A stretch of 64,000 nucleotides of DNA from a virus: the IMG/VR virus record IMGVR_UViG_3300025087_000001, positions 62,001 to 126,000 of that record. One strand, given 5' to 3'. The stretch's first letter is position 1, and every line of letters starts with the position of its first letter. Of this stretch, positions 32,052 to 41,107 are shown in pieces. Below the pieces are notes generated by a model. That model was not told the DNA's origin. It searched no databases and worked only from the letters and a program-made list of their open reading frames with translations. The position numbers were made by a program, and so were the translations under genes.

Positions 32052-33020
32052 TTAATCAATATATTCAAACATATAGCCCTTGCGATGTATTCTTCGACCA
32101 GACAAACAATCTTTCACATATCCCTTATTAATATTGATTGATTTGGAACACTCATCTACACTTAGCCATTCGCCAACAAATTGTCCTTTGGAGTATACTG
32201 CTTTATTTTTAACAGTTGGTTTAACTAGTAATAACGATTTAAACACCCTAACTTTTTTATCTGAGTGTTTGTTTACATATTTTTTAGACTGTTCTAATTT
32301 TTCTACCAAAACTTGCTCGAAATTAGGCGTGTTGGAGTATATAAATATGTAATTATGGTAAAAACCAATATTATTGGTCATTACCTCGGATAATTCAGAT
32401 AAGCAAATTTTTAAATAATTGGCACATCTACTAATATTAGACCACTCTCCGATAAAATTCTTATTAGAATCAAACACTTTGAATTTTCTGTGCCTAGCTT
32501 TTAACATCGTACTTTTAATACTATGTTCTATTTTTTCCTTATCTTCTATATATGAAAAAATATACCTACCACAATAAGGCTGTTTTTTATTTAGATTTAA
32601 GTAAATCCCATTTTGTTGGACATTATATTTTCTAGCAGCTTCTGACTGATTTCTCATCATATTTATAATATGTCCCGTTTCTAAAGACCATATGTTAAAC
32701 CACCTACACTTCCTCCATTTTAAAGCAATATCAGATGAACGATCGTTGGGCCCGATAGATATATTATATCCATTAGGAATAGTACTATTAAATAAATTAG
32801 TATAATATATTTCACGATGGTTCATCATTTCTTTACTGTCGCATTTTGATATTTGGCTTATTTTAAAAACATGGGTTCCATATCTTCTCATAGCCCGATA
32901 GAGGGGGTATTTAGATTTTAATGCACATTTCAAGTGAGCTTTCCACCTCATCTTTAAGTTGACGGTTTGACCAATATAGATCTTACCATTGATAGTGTTT
33001 GTAATTTTATATATTACCAT
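32052..33020 (-). CDS. GIY-YIG homing endonuclease
   Basis: 322 residues. N-terminal GIY-YIG nuclease: IYKITNTINGKIYIGQT, then RMKWKAH with the conserved Arg, and NHREIYYTNLF containing the catalytic Glu. The C-terminal two thirds contain several NUMOD/IENR-type DNA-binding units (for example NIWSLETG...SEAARKYNVQQNGIYLNL and WSNISRCANYLKI). Inserted between the sheath terminator and the tube promoter, without disrupting either. A selfish free-standing gene. Confidence 0.9.
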   Translation of the reverse strand: MVIYKITNTINGKIYIGQTVNLKMRWKAHLKCALKSKYPLYRAMRRYGTHVFKISQISKCDSKEMMNHREIYYTNLFNSTIPNGYNISIGPNDRSSDIALKWRKCRWFNIWSLETGHIINMMRNQSEAARKYNVQQNGIYLNLNKKQPYCGRYIFSYIEDKEKIEHSIKSTMLKARHRKFKVFDSNKNFIGEWSNISRCANYLKICLSELSEVMTNNIGFYHNYIFIYSNTPNFEQVLVEKLEQSKKYVNKHSDKKVRVFKSLLLVKPTVKNKAVYSKGQFVGEWLSVDECSKSININKGYVKDCLSGRRIHRKGYMFEYID

Positions 33021-33026
33021 ATTTTA

Positions 33027-33052
33027 TCAAAAAATAGGGGCCGAAGCCCCTT
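33027..33052 (-). terminator. Strong terminator with UUCG loop after the tail sheath
   Basis: Minus strand GGGGC-TTCG-GCCCC followed by TATTTTTT: a perfect stem with the stable UUCG tetraloop, two bases after the sheath stop. Confidence 0.85.
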
Positions 33053-33055
33053 ATA

Positions 33056-35641
33056 TTACGCTTCTGCGCTACTTGATATTTGACTAATATCTAAATTAAT
33101 AGGAATAAAATATATCGCTGTTGCCAATTTTATCTCAACAGAAACTCTTAAAATTGGCCCAACAGACTCAACCTTAGCATTTTTAAAACCCAATGGAGCA
33201 TCACTACTTGCGGCTATAAGTTTTTGTTTTTTATAACTATCCATTTTATAGGCTAAAAATGAAAGTCCAGTTGCAGCATCTACATCTGCTAGTGATTGAC
33301 CAACAAAAGCGGCTCCAAAACTTTCTACTAAATCTAGAGAAACTAAATCAGCAGCATAAACGGCTTGGATACTATTGTACACAAAGTTTGTATCAACACC
33401 GTAGGTGGTCTGATCACTTACGAATTTATTCCCAACAACAGCTTTTTCAAGAACTAAAAGTCCAGCATCCAAAGCGTCTTCTAAATCACTTGGATTTCCA
33501 CTATCAAAACCGGTTGGGTCTTCAAAGCTAATTACGTTAGCAAATTTATTAACAATTGCCTTGTAGAAACCGCCAGCTTGCATTCCAGCAGCTATACATG
33601 CAGTATGCCACGGTAAATAGCTAACTACTGTTCCAAAACTATTAACTTGACTGGTTTTTTGCATACAAACCGCAGCTCTATAATGTGCTAATGAGCTAGA
33701 TTTAGCTTTAGCGTCTGCATAAGATCCCCAGAAAGACAAGAAAGCTTGTCGATATTTTTTAATCTTAGGAGTAGACATTTTTAACACATGGGATTTAACC
33801 AATGCGTTAATAGCATCGATAGAGTATGTAGATGCGGAATCCGTCAATCCATCAGCAATATCATCAGAAGCGTCTCTTGAGAACAGTGGAATTACAAAGT
33901 TAGCTTTAATACCTTCCAAATCAGCTATTGCAGAAACTATATTAGAGGCAGAAGTAGCACCTTTTTCTCCATCTTCTAAGTAAGAAACAGAAGATTTCTT
34001 TAAAGGTAATCCTTTTACGGCTATAGCCACAAAATCCAATACAGAAGACTCACCGACTTTAGATTCAAAATTATAAAGAGCTCGTTTAATTCTACCAGCT
34101 TCATCCCCACAAATTCCTACAGCAGAAACCTGATCTAATGCAGATGGAGATTTTTGTGTTGAAGATTCTACCACAGAAGCGGTATAGTCGGTTTGTGAAT
34201 TGATAAAATCAGCCAAATCTTTAATAGTATTAAATTGAGAAAGAATAATGTTTAAATTGGCCCCAGCTCCGCCAACTACAGTAGTGGTTAAATTCGTACT
34301 ATTAATAGTACAAGTAGCGGTAGTTCCAGCATATCCAATTTTCATAGCTATTTCAGCAGCTACCAAATATTGTTCATTAGTATTATTGTCTTTTCTGTTA
34401 ATATCTAATTGAATTTCAGGTTCTTGACTAGATACTACTAATCCAGCGGCTAATTCTATAGCGGCCAAATCACCAAGTGAAGAATCGATTAATTCAAAAC
34501 TTCTTCCATATCCTAGAACGTTTGCTTGATCGTCAGTTAAAGTATCTAAAGCAAATACCAATTGGTTTCCAGAAGCAACGCATGAAATACCAGAAGGAAG
34601 CAATGCATCTATTTCAGAAGCTAATTCGGCTACAGTATCGTGAGCAGATTCAACACTACTTAAGGTAACCACGGTAATTGCACCGCCATTAACTCTTACT
34701 GAAAAAGATAGTCCGTTAAAAATTGAGCCGTCTGCACTATCACCAGTTTGTGAAGCAACATAAGCTACTGCACATGCGCCAACAGAAGCGCCACTGACAG
34801 AATCGTTATCATCATAAGCATTTGGTAATTCTGCAACAACACCAGCAACTATTTGATTAATTCCAATTACAGCGGAGGTATTATCTACAAGAGTTACTTT
34901 AGCCGTAAAACTAGTAAGTCCATTAAAAGCACCAATAATAGCAGTTGCTAAATCGGCGTCCGTTCCAATACTTGAAACATCTAAAACTACTTTATGGGTA
35001 GCAGCAACATAATGTGCGCCGGTAGGAACTACAAGGGCTCCACCAGTAGTATCTAAAGCAACGGCATATTTAGTGCCATCTTGAGCTGCAATATAAAAAT
35101 AATCCCCATCAGCCATTCCTGCTTGATCTACAGAAATACTTCCTTCTTCTTCCGTAGCATTAAAAGTAATGGCGTCTGAAGTAATAGAGGGGGCGACTTC
35201 TGATTTTGTTTGGGTTACATTGTAGTAATATTTATTACCATCAATTCCGTAATTTTTATCAGTAAGTGTTCCATAACTAGCGTCCATAAGTGCGGAAGCC
35301 TGTTCGCCTTGATTGGTTTTAGCGATATAAATTTTATTAGCCGATCCACTAATGTTGGCGTCTGAGCTAGGAGAAGCTAAAGCCATAAAAGCATCTACGA
35401 TTGGGCCACTAATATATTTACGAATAACCCTATCGGCTTGAGTTGGTGTAAAGTAATTATCTTTTAAGATATCTCCATTTACACTATCAATTCCTTTACA
35501 AACAGCTCCACCAGAAGCCTCACCAATAATAACAATATTACCAGAACTAGAGACTCCAACTGGTGTCGATTTTACTTTTGGGTCAATATATGAACCGGGT
35601 AAATTCGTATTTACAAAAGATTCTGTTAAGCGTTGTGACAT
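33056..35641 (-). CDS. Tail sheath protein
   Basis: 861 residues. N-terminal LPGSYIDPKVKS...VGVSSSGNIVIIGEASGG is characteristic of contractile sheath proteins, and the C-terminal region (about 590-861, with FWGSYADAK and IPINLDISQ) forms the conserved core. The middle (about 160-480) is a large, serine/valine/alanine-rich insertion of Ig-like or bacterial-surface-like strands that makes the protein longer than most sheaths. GGAG site before ATG; ends at a strong terminator. Confidence 0.85.
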   Translation of the reverse strand: MSQRLTESFVNTNLPGSYIDPKVKSTPVGVSSSGNIVIIGEASGGAVCKGIDSVNGDILKDNYFTPTQADRVIRKYISGPIVDAFMALASPSSDANISGSANKIYIAKTNQGEQASALMDASYGTLTDKNYGIDGNKYYYNVTQTKSEVAPSITSDAITFNATEEEGSISVDQAGMADGDYFYIAAQDGTKYAVALDTTGGALVVPTGAHYVAATHKVVLDVSSIGTDADLATAIIGAFNGLTSFTAKVTLVDNTSAVIGINQIVAGVVAELPNAYDDNDSVSGASVGACAVAYVASQTGDSADGSIFNGLSFSVRVNGGAITVVTLSSVESAHDTVAELASEIDALLPSGISCVASGNQLVFALDTLTDDQANVLGYGRSFELIDSSLGDLAAIELAAGLVVSSQEPEIQLDINRKDNNTNEQYLVAAEIAMKIGYAGTTATCTINSTNLTTTVVGGAGANLNIILSQFNTIKDLADFINSQTDYTASVVESSTQKSPSALDQVSAVGICGDEAGRIKRALYNFESKVGESSVLDFVAIAVKGLPLKKSSVSYLEDGEKGATSASNIVSAIADLEGIKANFVIPLFSRDASDDIADGLTDSASTYSIDAINALVKSHVLKMSTPKIKKYRQAFLSFWGSYADAKAKSSSLAHYRAAVCMQKTSQVNSFGTVVSYLPWHTACIAAGMQAGGFYKAIVNKFANVISFEDPTGFDSGNPSDLEDALDAGLLVLEKAVVGNKFVSDQTTYGVDTNFVYNSIQAVYAADLVSLDLVESFGAAFVGQSLADVDAATGLSFLAYKMDSYKKQKLIAASSDAPLGFKNAKVESVGPILRVSVEIKLATAIYFIPINLDISQISSSAEA

Positions 35642-35659
35642 ATTATATCTCCTTATTAA

Positions 35660-35944
35660 TTATATTTTGTACCCAAAATGACATAAACCTTCGTTAAACT
35701 TACTTGAACTATCAAAACCCATAGCTTTAAAGTGTAGCCAGATTATTTCTTCTAGTTCGTTAGAAAGTTTTAATTGTCTTTTAACTTTGCTAAAATACTT
35801 TCTAAACTCTTCTCTAACATTTTCTTCAACTTGCTTAATAGTTAGACCAGCTTTTCTAATCCTTCTATCTCTAGCTATCTTTACTTTATCTTCAGGACTC
35901 ATAATATTTTCCTCAATTTTCTCTATTTTTCTTATTTTTGCCAT
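35660..35944 (-). CDS. Basic helical protein, 94 residues
   Basis: Highly basic helical N-terminus (AKIRKIEKIEENIM, then VKIARDRRIRKAG). Between the sheath and the large charged protein in the virion cluster. Possibly a chaperone or DNA-binding capsid protein. No family recognised. Confidence 0.6.
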   Translation of the reverse strand: MAKIRKIEKIEENIMSPEDKVKIARDRRIRKAGLTIKQVEENVREEFRKYFSKVKRQLKLSNELEEIIWLHFKAMGFDSSSKFNEGLCHFGYKI

Positions 35945-35945
35945 A

Positions 35946-37247
35946 TTAATACCCTTCGTTTACTTTAGGTGGTTTTGGGGTTTCTGGTTTCTTATAAGCA
36001 TCTTTGGGGTTACCAGAATTGCTAGGTAAATTACTCATCCCTAACATTTTTTCCACTTTCTTAGTGGCTACCACTTTTCTTGATTGTTTATTACCCCTTT
36101 CTTTATCTACAATAACTACTTTTTTAGCAGCTTTCTTTTTATTATTGGCAATTCTCATTTGTTGGATAGGGTCTTTGCCAGCTTCTCTTTGTTCTTTAAA
36201 TTTATCCCTATCTTGTAATCTTTTTTCAGAAATATGTTTAATATCCTTACTTGGCTTATTAGCTGGCTTAGCTTTTTCTAAACTAGCCTCTTCTGACTTA
36301 GGAAGGTTGGGTTTTTTCATTTGTTTTTGTTCATTTATTTTTAATTTAACCTCATCCTTGGCAGATTCTTGTGTTGCACGTCTAATCGCAGGAACTTCTT
36401 TATATTTCCTAGAAAATCTGGTTTTTTCACCTACGTTTGAAGATCCTTCTCCATGGTACGGCTTATGAACACCTTTATCTCTACCAAAAACTTTCTGAGA
36501 ACCAACAACTATTCTATCGTTTCCTCTTTTTATTCTATCTTCTCTTTTTTTATCATCGGACTTGCCCTCGTCAACTATAGCTTTCTTTAATTCCCTCTTT
36601 TTTAAAAAAGAACCTAATTTAGGGGACTTTAATCCACAAGCTTTATCTACTTCGGCTTTCATAAAAGCTGGTTTTTTGTCCTTAGTTACTTTATCAATTA
36701 TTTTTTCGCCGTCTTTTTTTTCATCTTTTTCATTGTCTTCCACTTCGGATTCTAATTTTTCATGTTCTTCTACGTTCTCGTCACCCTCTTGTTGTTCTGG
36801 AGACTCACTTTCCTCTTCAATATCGTCGTCGTCATATTCGTCTCTTTCGTGAGCTTCCGCATCTGCTTGCTGTTCTAATTCTTCTTCGTCACTTTCGGAC
36901 TCGGTAGAGTCATGAATTTCTTTTTCCTCAGGAGATAAGCCTTGCTCATGATCTGGAATCTCTTCACCATCTTCTGACTCAACATCTTCATTATCAATGT
37001 CTTCTGACTCACCATCTAATTCAGTATTTCCACTATCATTATGTTTTTTCTTAGCAGATTTAAGTGATTTACTAGCAGCTAATTGCTCGGGACATTCAGT
37101 ATTTTGAGTAACGGGCTCCGATCCAGCTTCAATTTCATGAGCAGTATTTGATTTTTTTAAGTTACTATTTTGATACATTTTTTTAACATGGTCTAAAATC
37201 TTAATAGCCGCTTCTGCTGCTGTATACTTTTTGTTAATATTTTCCAT
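35946..37247 (-). CDS. Large highly charged virion-cluster protein
   Basis: 433 residues of very biased composition: an acidic block at about 40-190 followed by a basic block at about 190-420. The N-terminus, NKKYTAAEAAIKILDHVKKMY, resembles the start of the next gene (KKTYTPLEVALELKKSLYK), suggesting a shared targeting or assembly segment. Probably disordered internal or scaffold-like protein. Preceded by a candidate late promoter. Confidence 0.6.
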   Translation of the reverse strand: MENINKKYTAAEAAIKILDHVKKMYQNSNLKKSNTAHEIEAGSEPVTQNTECPEQLAASKSLKSAKKKHNDSGNTELDGESEDIDNEDVESEDGEEIPDHEQGLSPEEKEIHDSTESESDEEELEQQADAEAHERDEYDDDDIEEESESPEQQEGDENVEEHEKLESEVEDNEKDEKKDGEKIIDKVTKDKKPAFMKAEVDKACGLKSPKLGSFLKKRELKKAIVDEGKSDDKKREDRIKRGNDRIVVGSQKVFGRDKGVHKPYHGEGSSNVGEKTRFSRKYKEVPAIRRATQESAKDEVKLKINEQKQMKKPNLPKSEEASLEKAKPANKPSKDIKHISEKRLQDRDKFKEQREAGKDPIQQMRIANNKKKAAKKVVIVDKERGNKQSRKVVATKKVEKMLGMSNLPSNSGNPKDAYKKPETPKPPKVNEGY

Positions 37248-37273
37248 ACTTTATCCTCGTTATTTGTAACTTC

Positions 37274-37555
37274 CTAAAGATTACTATTATTTTGACTTTT
37301 CTTGATTTTTATATTGTTTTTAAACTTCTTAAGCTTACCAATTCCTTTGTTTTTCCACAAAACACCTTCTTTGGAAGGTGGAACATCACTAGCTGGGGCT
37401 TCCGCTACAAAATCAGGATCTAGAACATCGGCTACCACATCTTTAGTTTTTTCTTTATAGCCTTCCTTAGAATTTAGGGCTTTTTTAACAGATTTATATA
37501 GGCTTTTTTTGAGTTCTAAAGCGACTTCTAACGGTGTATAGGTTTTTTTATCCAT
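37274..37555 (-). CDS. Basic virion-cluster protein, 93 residues
   Basis: N-terminal helix KKTYTPLEVALELKKSLYKS shared with the neighbouring 433-residue protein, then a basic C-terminal tail (KGIGKLKKFKNNIKIKKSQ). Likely a capsid-internal or DNA-associated protein. Has its own candidate late promoter. Confidence 0.55.
   Translation of the reverse strand: MDKKTYTPLEVALELKKSLYKSVKKALNSKEGYKEKTKDVVADVLDPDFVAEAPASDVPPSKEGVLWKNKGIGKLKKFKNNIKIKKSQNNSNL
37275..37289 (-). promoter_or_regulatory. Candidate late promoter before 35946-37247
   Basis: Minus strand TAATAGTAATCTTTA, 28 bp before the ATG at 37247. It overlaps the end of the upstream gene. Confidence 0.5.
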
Positions 37556-37599
37556 AAATTCAACCAGTTACCTTATTATTTTCGTAAATAAATATAAAT

Positions 37600-37614
37600 T
37601 AAAGATTATTATTC
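37600..37614 (-). promoter_or_regulatory. Candidate late promoter before 37274-37555
   Basis: Minus strand GAATAATAATCTTTA, 45 bp before the ATG at 37555; partly overlaps the end of the upstream gene. Confidence 0.5.
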
Positions 37615-38607
37615 CTCATCGTCGTCAATTGTAATCCAAGTTTGATCGTCCCCACTATATTCTTCTGGAGCATCTTGACTTAATATCTTAATACCCTTAT
37701 CTAAAACGACTTCGTTAATTCCAATATTTTCAGAAAGATCAACAGCCTCAATTATTCTCTTGGGCCCTTTAATCCAAGACTCTTCTGTTTGGCCTCTTAA
37801 CACTATGTATCTAGAAAATACATTTTCTACTCCAAAAGCTTCATTTGGAACCATATCCGTACAAGATATTGAAGATAATTGAAAATTCTCTCTTTCCAAT
37901 AAAGACTCTCGATATCTCAACAATCCGTATTTTACGACAGAATATAGAAAAATCAAAGAACTGGGATCACCATGAGCATGACATCCAATGTTATAGGATT
38001 CTTTGGAAATTATTCTTTCTCTTCTAGCCCTATATAGTTGATATTGCGGAATAATTCCCATTTTACTGCTTTTTAAATCAGACCCGGCAGCTATTTGTAA
38101 TCCATTAGTTCCTGCTTTATCTAGTACTGTAAATCCCTCACCAGTATTTGGGTCAACTAAAATCATTCCCGCACCAATATATCTATATTCTTCAATAGAT
38201 TCAGGTACTTCAACAATTCCATTGTCTTTATCGTAAGAAACGATATTAAACGGAGGAACTATAAATCTAATGGACTTGTTAATATTGCTAGGTAGTAAAT
38301 CAACAACTTCATCGGATAAATCACCCAAAGTAGCTAAAGAGTCCATTTCTTCACTAGACCCAATAGATAGGGTTATGCAAGGGAATTCCTCTTTATCTAT
38401 ACGGCCTTTTAAATATACCGGTATTTTATTATTTAAAATAAATTCTTTGGCTCTATTGATTTCGGCTAATCCGTATTTTTCTTTTAAAAATGGGTTTTCT
38501 ATTAATGAGCTGAAAATATCCTCAATAAGCCAAGGATTTTTACGCATGTCCTCAATAGCAAGTTCGATTGCTGTTTTTACGATAAGATCTCCGGCAAAAA
38601 TAGACAT
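37609..38607 (-). CDS. Virion structural protein, neck or head-tail joining candidate
   Basis: 332 residues, mixed alpha/beta. Helical N-terminus (VKTAIELAIEDMRKNPWLIEDIF), a central beta domain and an acidic C-terminus (TWITIDDDEE). Between the HK97-gp10-like protein and the charged proteins in the head-tail region; it probably belongs to the neck. No family name recognised. Confidence 0.55.
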   Translation of the reverse strand: MSIFAGDLIVKTAIELAIEDMRKNPWLIEDIFSSLIENPFLKEKYGLAEINRAKEFILNNKIPVYLKGRIDKEEFPCITLSIGSSEEMDSLATLGDLSDEVVDLLPSNINKSIRFIVPPFNIVSYDKDNGIVEVPESIEEYRYIGAGMILVDPNTGEGFTVLDKAGTNGLQIAAGSDLKSSKMGIIPQYQLYRARRERIISKESYNIGCHAHGDPSSLIFLYSVVKYGLLRYRESLLERENFQLSSISCTDMVPNEAFGVENVFSRYIVLRGQTEESWIKGPKRIIEAVDLSENIGINEVVLDKGIKILSQDAPEEYSGDDQTWITIDDDEE

Positions 38608-38626
38608 TCTAATCCCTTTGTTTTGT

Positions 38627-38641
38627 TAAAGATTGCTATTT
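38627..38641 (-). promoter_or_regulatory. Candidate late promoter before 37609-38607
   Basis: Minus strand AAATAGCAATCTTTA, 20 bp before the ATG at 38607, overlapping the stop of the upstream gene by a few bases. Confidence 0.55.
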
Positions 38642-39391
38642 GTAGTCTTTTAAGATAGACGGTAGGATGGTTTGTTCCCACTGCTCACACGCCCATGAAA
38701 ACACCGAATCCATAAAATTCTTCGCCTCTAGACCAGGATGGACCCATTTCCCCTGAGATTGGTGAGATTCGTGTATAATTCTAAAAACCATATGTTGTCT
38801 TTTAATACTTCCATCACTCATTTTATGTTGATAAATAGAAAGTCCCTTCAATGCCGGATCTTTAGCCATCGGACTAGGCCTAGCAGAGTCTATATCAAAT
38901 TTATGGAGTAATCCAAGTCTAGGACTACCATCTTGATTATGTTCTATTTTCTTATAACTAACACCTTGCTGCTTTAAAAAAGCTTTGATTTGATTGGTTA
39001 AGTCCTGGGCTTTTGGTGTTTGTTCCGATGGATTTTTAGACATCTCGAATGGGATAATAGCATATTTTTTTCCATCTTTACTTGTTTTAGCAGATTTACC
39101 ATTAAGTAATTCAGACATCCATCCACTTTTCCTCCCCGACTCAATAAACATAGCTTCTTCTTTTAGTGAAACTATCCATAGATTAGCCTCAGGGTTGGTA
39201 AATTCTATAGCATCTTGGTATTTTTTTCTAAGGGATTTTAAACCGTCTCTTGACACCTCATAAAGTCGTGCGTTTGTCATCGAAGCCAACGCTTGTACCC
39301 CCTGCACCAACTCAGCTTCAACCTGTTTCTTAACTTCTTTGAAGTCTTTTACAATAGATTCAATATCAATATCAAGTTTTAAATTAGACAT
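38636..39391 (-). CDS. Tail completion / HK97 gp10-like protein
   Basis: 251 residues. The C-terminal WVHPGLEAKNFMDSVFSWACEQW resembles the conserved end of gp10-like minor tail proteins (W-x-HPG...F...A...W). N-terminal 60 residues helical. Immediately downstream of the frameshift extension of the cyclase-like protein. Start overlaps the GAGGAA site in the upstream gene end. Confidence 0.55.
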   Translation of the reverse strand: MSNLKLDIDIESIVKDFKEVKKQVEAELVQGVQALASMTNARLYEVSRDGLKSLRKKYQDAIEFTNPEANLWIVSLKEEAMFIESGRKSGWMSELLNGKSAKTSKDGKKYAIIPFEMSKNPSEQTPKAQDLTNQIKAFLKQQGVSYKKIEHNQDGSPRLGLLHKFDIDSARPSPMAKDPALKGLSIYQHKMSDGSIKRQHMVFRIIHESHQSQGKWVHPGLEAKNFMDSVFSWACEQWEQTILPSILKDYK

Positions 39392-39394
39392 CTT

Positions 39395-39700
39395 CTATTG
39401 TTCCTCTGGCCCTTCTTTAGTATCCCTATATCCCATATGAGGAACCGACCCTCTACGCTTCCCACCTTCGTGGGCAGAATGGTGAGGAGCTTTTTTCATT
39501 TGGGATTTATTGTAGTTTTTAGAGGTAGGATCAGAATCAAAATCACGCAGAATTCCACGCCTCACGCCTCTCCAGGATTCACGCCCCGTTGTACCATCAA
39601 CCACTTTCATTTTACCGTCTTTTTCAGCACCTACTGGAGATTGTGGTATAGGAATGTGTTTAGTTGGATTGTCTGGAAGTGAACTTATTGATTTAAGGGG
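39395..39700 (-). CDS. -1 frame extension of the mCpol-like protein (101 residues)
   Basis: Open in the -1 frame from the slippery A9 tract at 39701-39709 to a stop at 39395, without any stop codon in between. The product starts PLKSISSLPDNPTKHIPIPQ and continues into a basic region (GRESWRGVRRGILRDF, KKAPHHSAHEGGKRRG). An ATG at 39610 lies within it but has no ribosome binding site. Most simply it is the C-terminus of a 567-residue fusion made by -1 frameshifting or transcriptional slippage; a sequencing error in the homopolymer would also give a single gene. Confidence 0.6.
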   Translation of the reverse strand, partial: PLKSISSLPDNPTKHIPIPQSPVGAEKDGKMKVVDGTTGRESWRGVRRGILRDFDSDPTSKNYNKSQMKKAPHHSAHEGGKRRGSVPHMGYRDTKEGPEEQ

Positions 39701-41097
39701 TTTTTTTTTACGTCATCTGGGTTTTGTAAAGCATCTTCTGGCATTTCAGAATCATCTTGAAACTCCCCAGCATGAGGTAAACTTTCTTCAATCTCACTAC
39801 GACCATCGGCATCTTGCATATCTTCTTCTGGATCATAACCATTTAGTTGTTTGGCCATTTGAATCATAGACCTAAGCATAGTAATGAGAGATTGATATAA
39901 TTCTGGATTATTTTCTTTAGCGTCTTCTAACATAGCCTTATTTTGCTTAAAACCCTGCAATGCATTGAAAATATCTTGTTTTAATTCAGAACTATTATCT
40001 TCTTGACCGTCTTGCATATCTTCAGGTATTTCTTCGCCTTCTGACATTTCTTCGGATTCATTAGGGTCTTGTTGGTCAGATAAATGGCCATGTATCATAT
40101 TAGATAACATATCATATCTATCGCCACCTTCTTCTGAATTTTCTTCAGGCATCTCTTCACCCTCAGAGTCTCCCTCTAAACCATCCTCATCTTGTGGGCC
40201 AACATAGTCCTCTTCGTCTTTTGAATTTTCTTGTTGATCGCCTTGATATGTTAAGTCACCATTAGCAACGTGTTCGGGTTTTAATTCTTCTATTTCGTCT
40301 GGATTTATATCGAAATAATTCTCGTCATCTTCGGATAATTCTGGAGCTTCTTCAGATATATCTTCTAAATTTTCCTCTGAATTTTCTTCACCTTCCTCGG
40401 ACACATCCTCTTCAGGCATTTCTTCGCCTTCTGTGGACTCATCAATATTGTCAATTTCTGGTTCCGTAGATTCCTCGTCAAAACCAGTTTCCTTAACTTC
40501 ATCTTCTGGAACAGTATCACCTTCGGACATATCTTCTTCAGAGACTTCTTCAGAGACTTCTTCGCTTGCTGGAATATTATCTTCCTCAGGTATACCTTCT
40601 AAATCACTATCTTCTGACTCTTCTGGAACATCGGAGTCGTCCTCAATTGAGGAATCTGCATTTTCCTGAATATTTTCATCTTCTGGAATTTCAGAATCTT
40701 CATCTACATTGTTTTCTGCTAAAAATTTATCTACTTCTGGTGAATACTCAACAATTTGGTTCTTTCCATTCATCTTACCGTAGATTAAAGCCTTGGAAGA
40801 CTCGCTCATTGTTGAACCAACGCCAATAGTTAAACTATGGCCAGACATCTCTTTATATCTATCACGAATTCCTTCTAATTCTTGAGCAGCTTCAATTGGA
40901 ATCTCAAATATTGATTCGTCCCCAGACGACACTATCACTCGACCTTGTTTAGATTCAACCCATTGGTCTATTTCAGAATGGTTATCTTTAATTGATTGGG
41001 ATAATTTGCCCAGACCTTCGTGATCGTCAGAAGCAATAGCTTGGCCAAGTTCAGAACCGATATTATCACCATTAATACTAACATAAATTTTATCCAT
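39685..41097 (-). CDS. mCpol/GGDEF-like nucleotide-cyclase-fold protein with long acidic tail
   Basis: 470 residues. N-terminal domain, about residues 1-115: IYVSINGDNIGSEL (4-17), VIVSSGDESIFEI (54-66), LTIGVG (79-84) and ALIYGKMNGKNQIVEY (93-108). This order of strands (GDxIG; GDE; L-T-I-G-V-G; A-L-x-x-x-K-x-x-G-K-N) is that of minimal CRISPR polymerase (mCpol) and GGDEF nucleotidyl cyclases, which make cyclic oligonucleotides or cyclic di-GMP. The first metal-binding aspartate of the D-G-D motif is Asn9 here, while D11 and D60 are present, so activity is uncertain. Residues 130-470 are extremely acidic, with SEEM/PEE repeats. Preceded by its own operon neighbours in the virion cluster. Confidence 0.65.
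   Translation of the reverse strand: MDKIYVSINGDNIGSELGQAIASDDHEGLGKLSQSIKDNHSEIDQWVESKQGRVIVSSGDESIFEIPIEAAQELEGIRDRYKEMSGHSLTIGVGSTMSESSKALIYGKMNGKNQIVEYSPEVDKFLAENNVDEDSEIPEDENIQENADSSIEDDSDVPEESEDSDLEGIPEEDNIPASEEVSEEVSEEDMSEGDTVPEDEVKETGFDEESTEPEIDNIDESTEGEEMPEEDVSEEGEENSEENLEDISEEAPELSEDDENYFDINPDEIEELKPEHVANGDLTYQGDQQENSKDEEDYVGPQDEDGLEGDSEGEEMPEENSEEGGDRYDMLSNMIHGHLSDQQDPNESEEMSEGEEIPEDMQDGQEDNSSELKQDIFNALQGFKQNKAMLEDAKENNPELYQSLITMLRSMIQMAKQLNGYDPEEDMQDADGRSEIEESLPHAGEFQDDSEMPEDALQNPDDVKKNPLNQ
39700..39710 (-). other. Slippery site A AAA AAC in an A9 tract
   Basis: Minus strand GTA AAA AAA AAC CCC: the heptamer A_AAA_AAC lies in the zero frame. Shifting -1 gives CCC CTT AAA as the next codons and opens the 101-residue extension. 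No strong hairpin or pseudoknot was found by eye directly downstream. Confidence 0.6.
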
Positions 41098-41107
41098 ATA
41101 TCGATCC

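Noticed and set aside
33005-33020. Promoter-like TGGTAATAT at the start of the GIY-YIG gene
   Set aside because: It overlaps the codons ATG GTA ATA TAT that encode the conserved start of the GIY-YIG domain, with no -35; probably coincidence.
39395-39610. Independent 71-residue gene starting at the ATG at 39610
   Set aside because: No Shine-Dalgarno sequence lies before the ATG and the frame remains open upstream to the slippery site, so an extension of the upstream gene is more likely.
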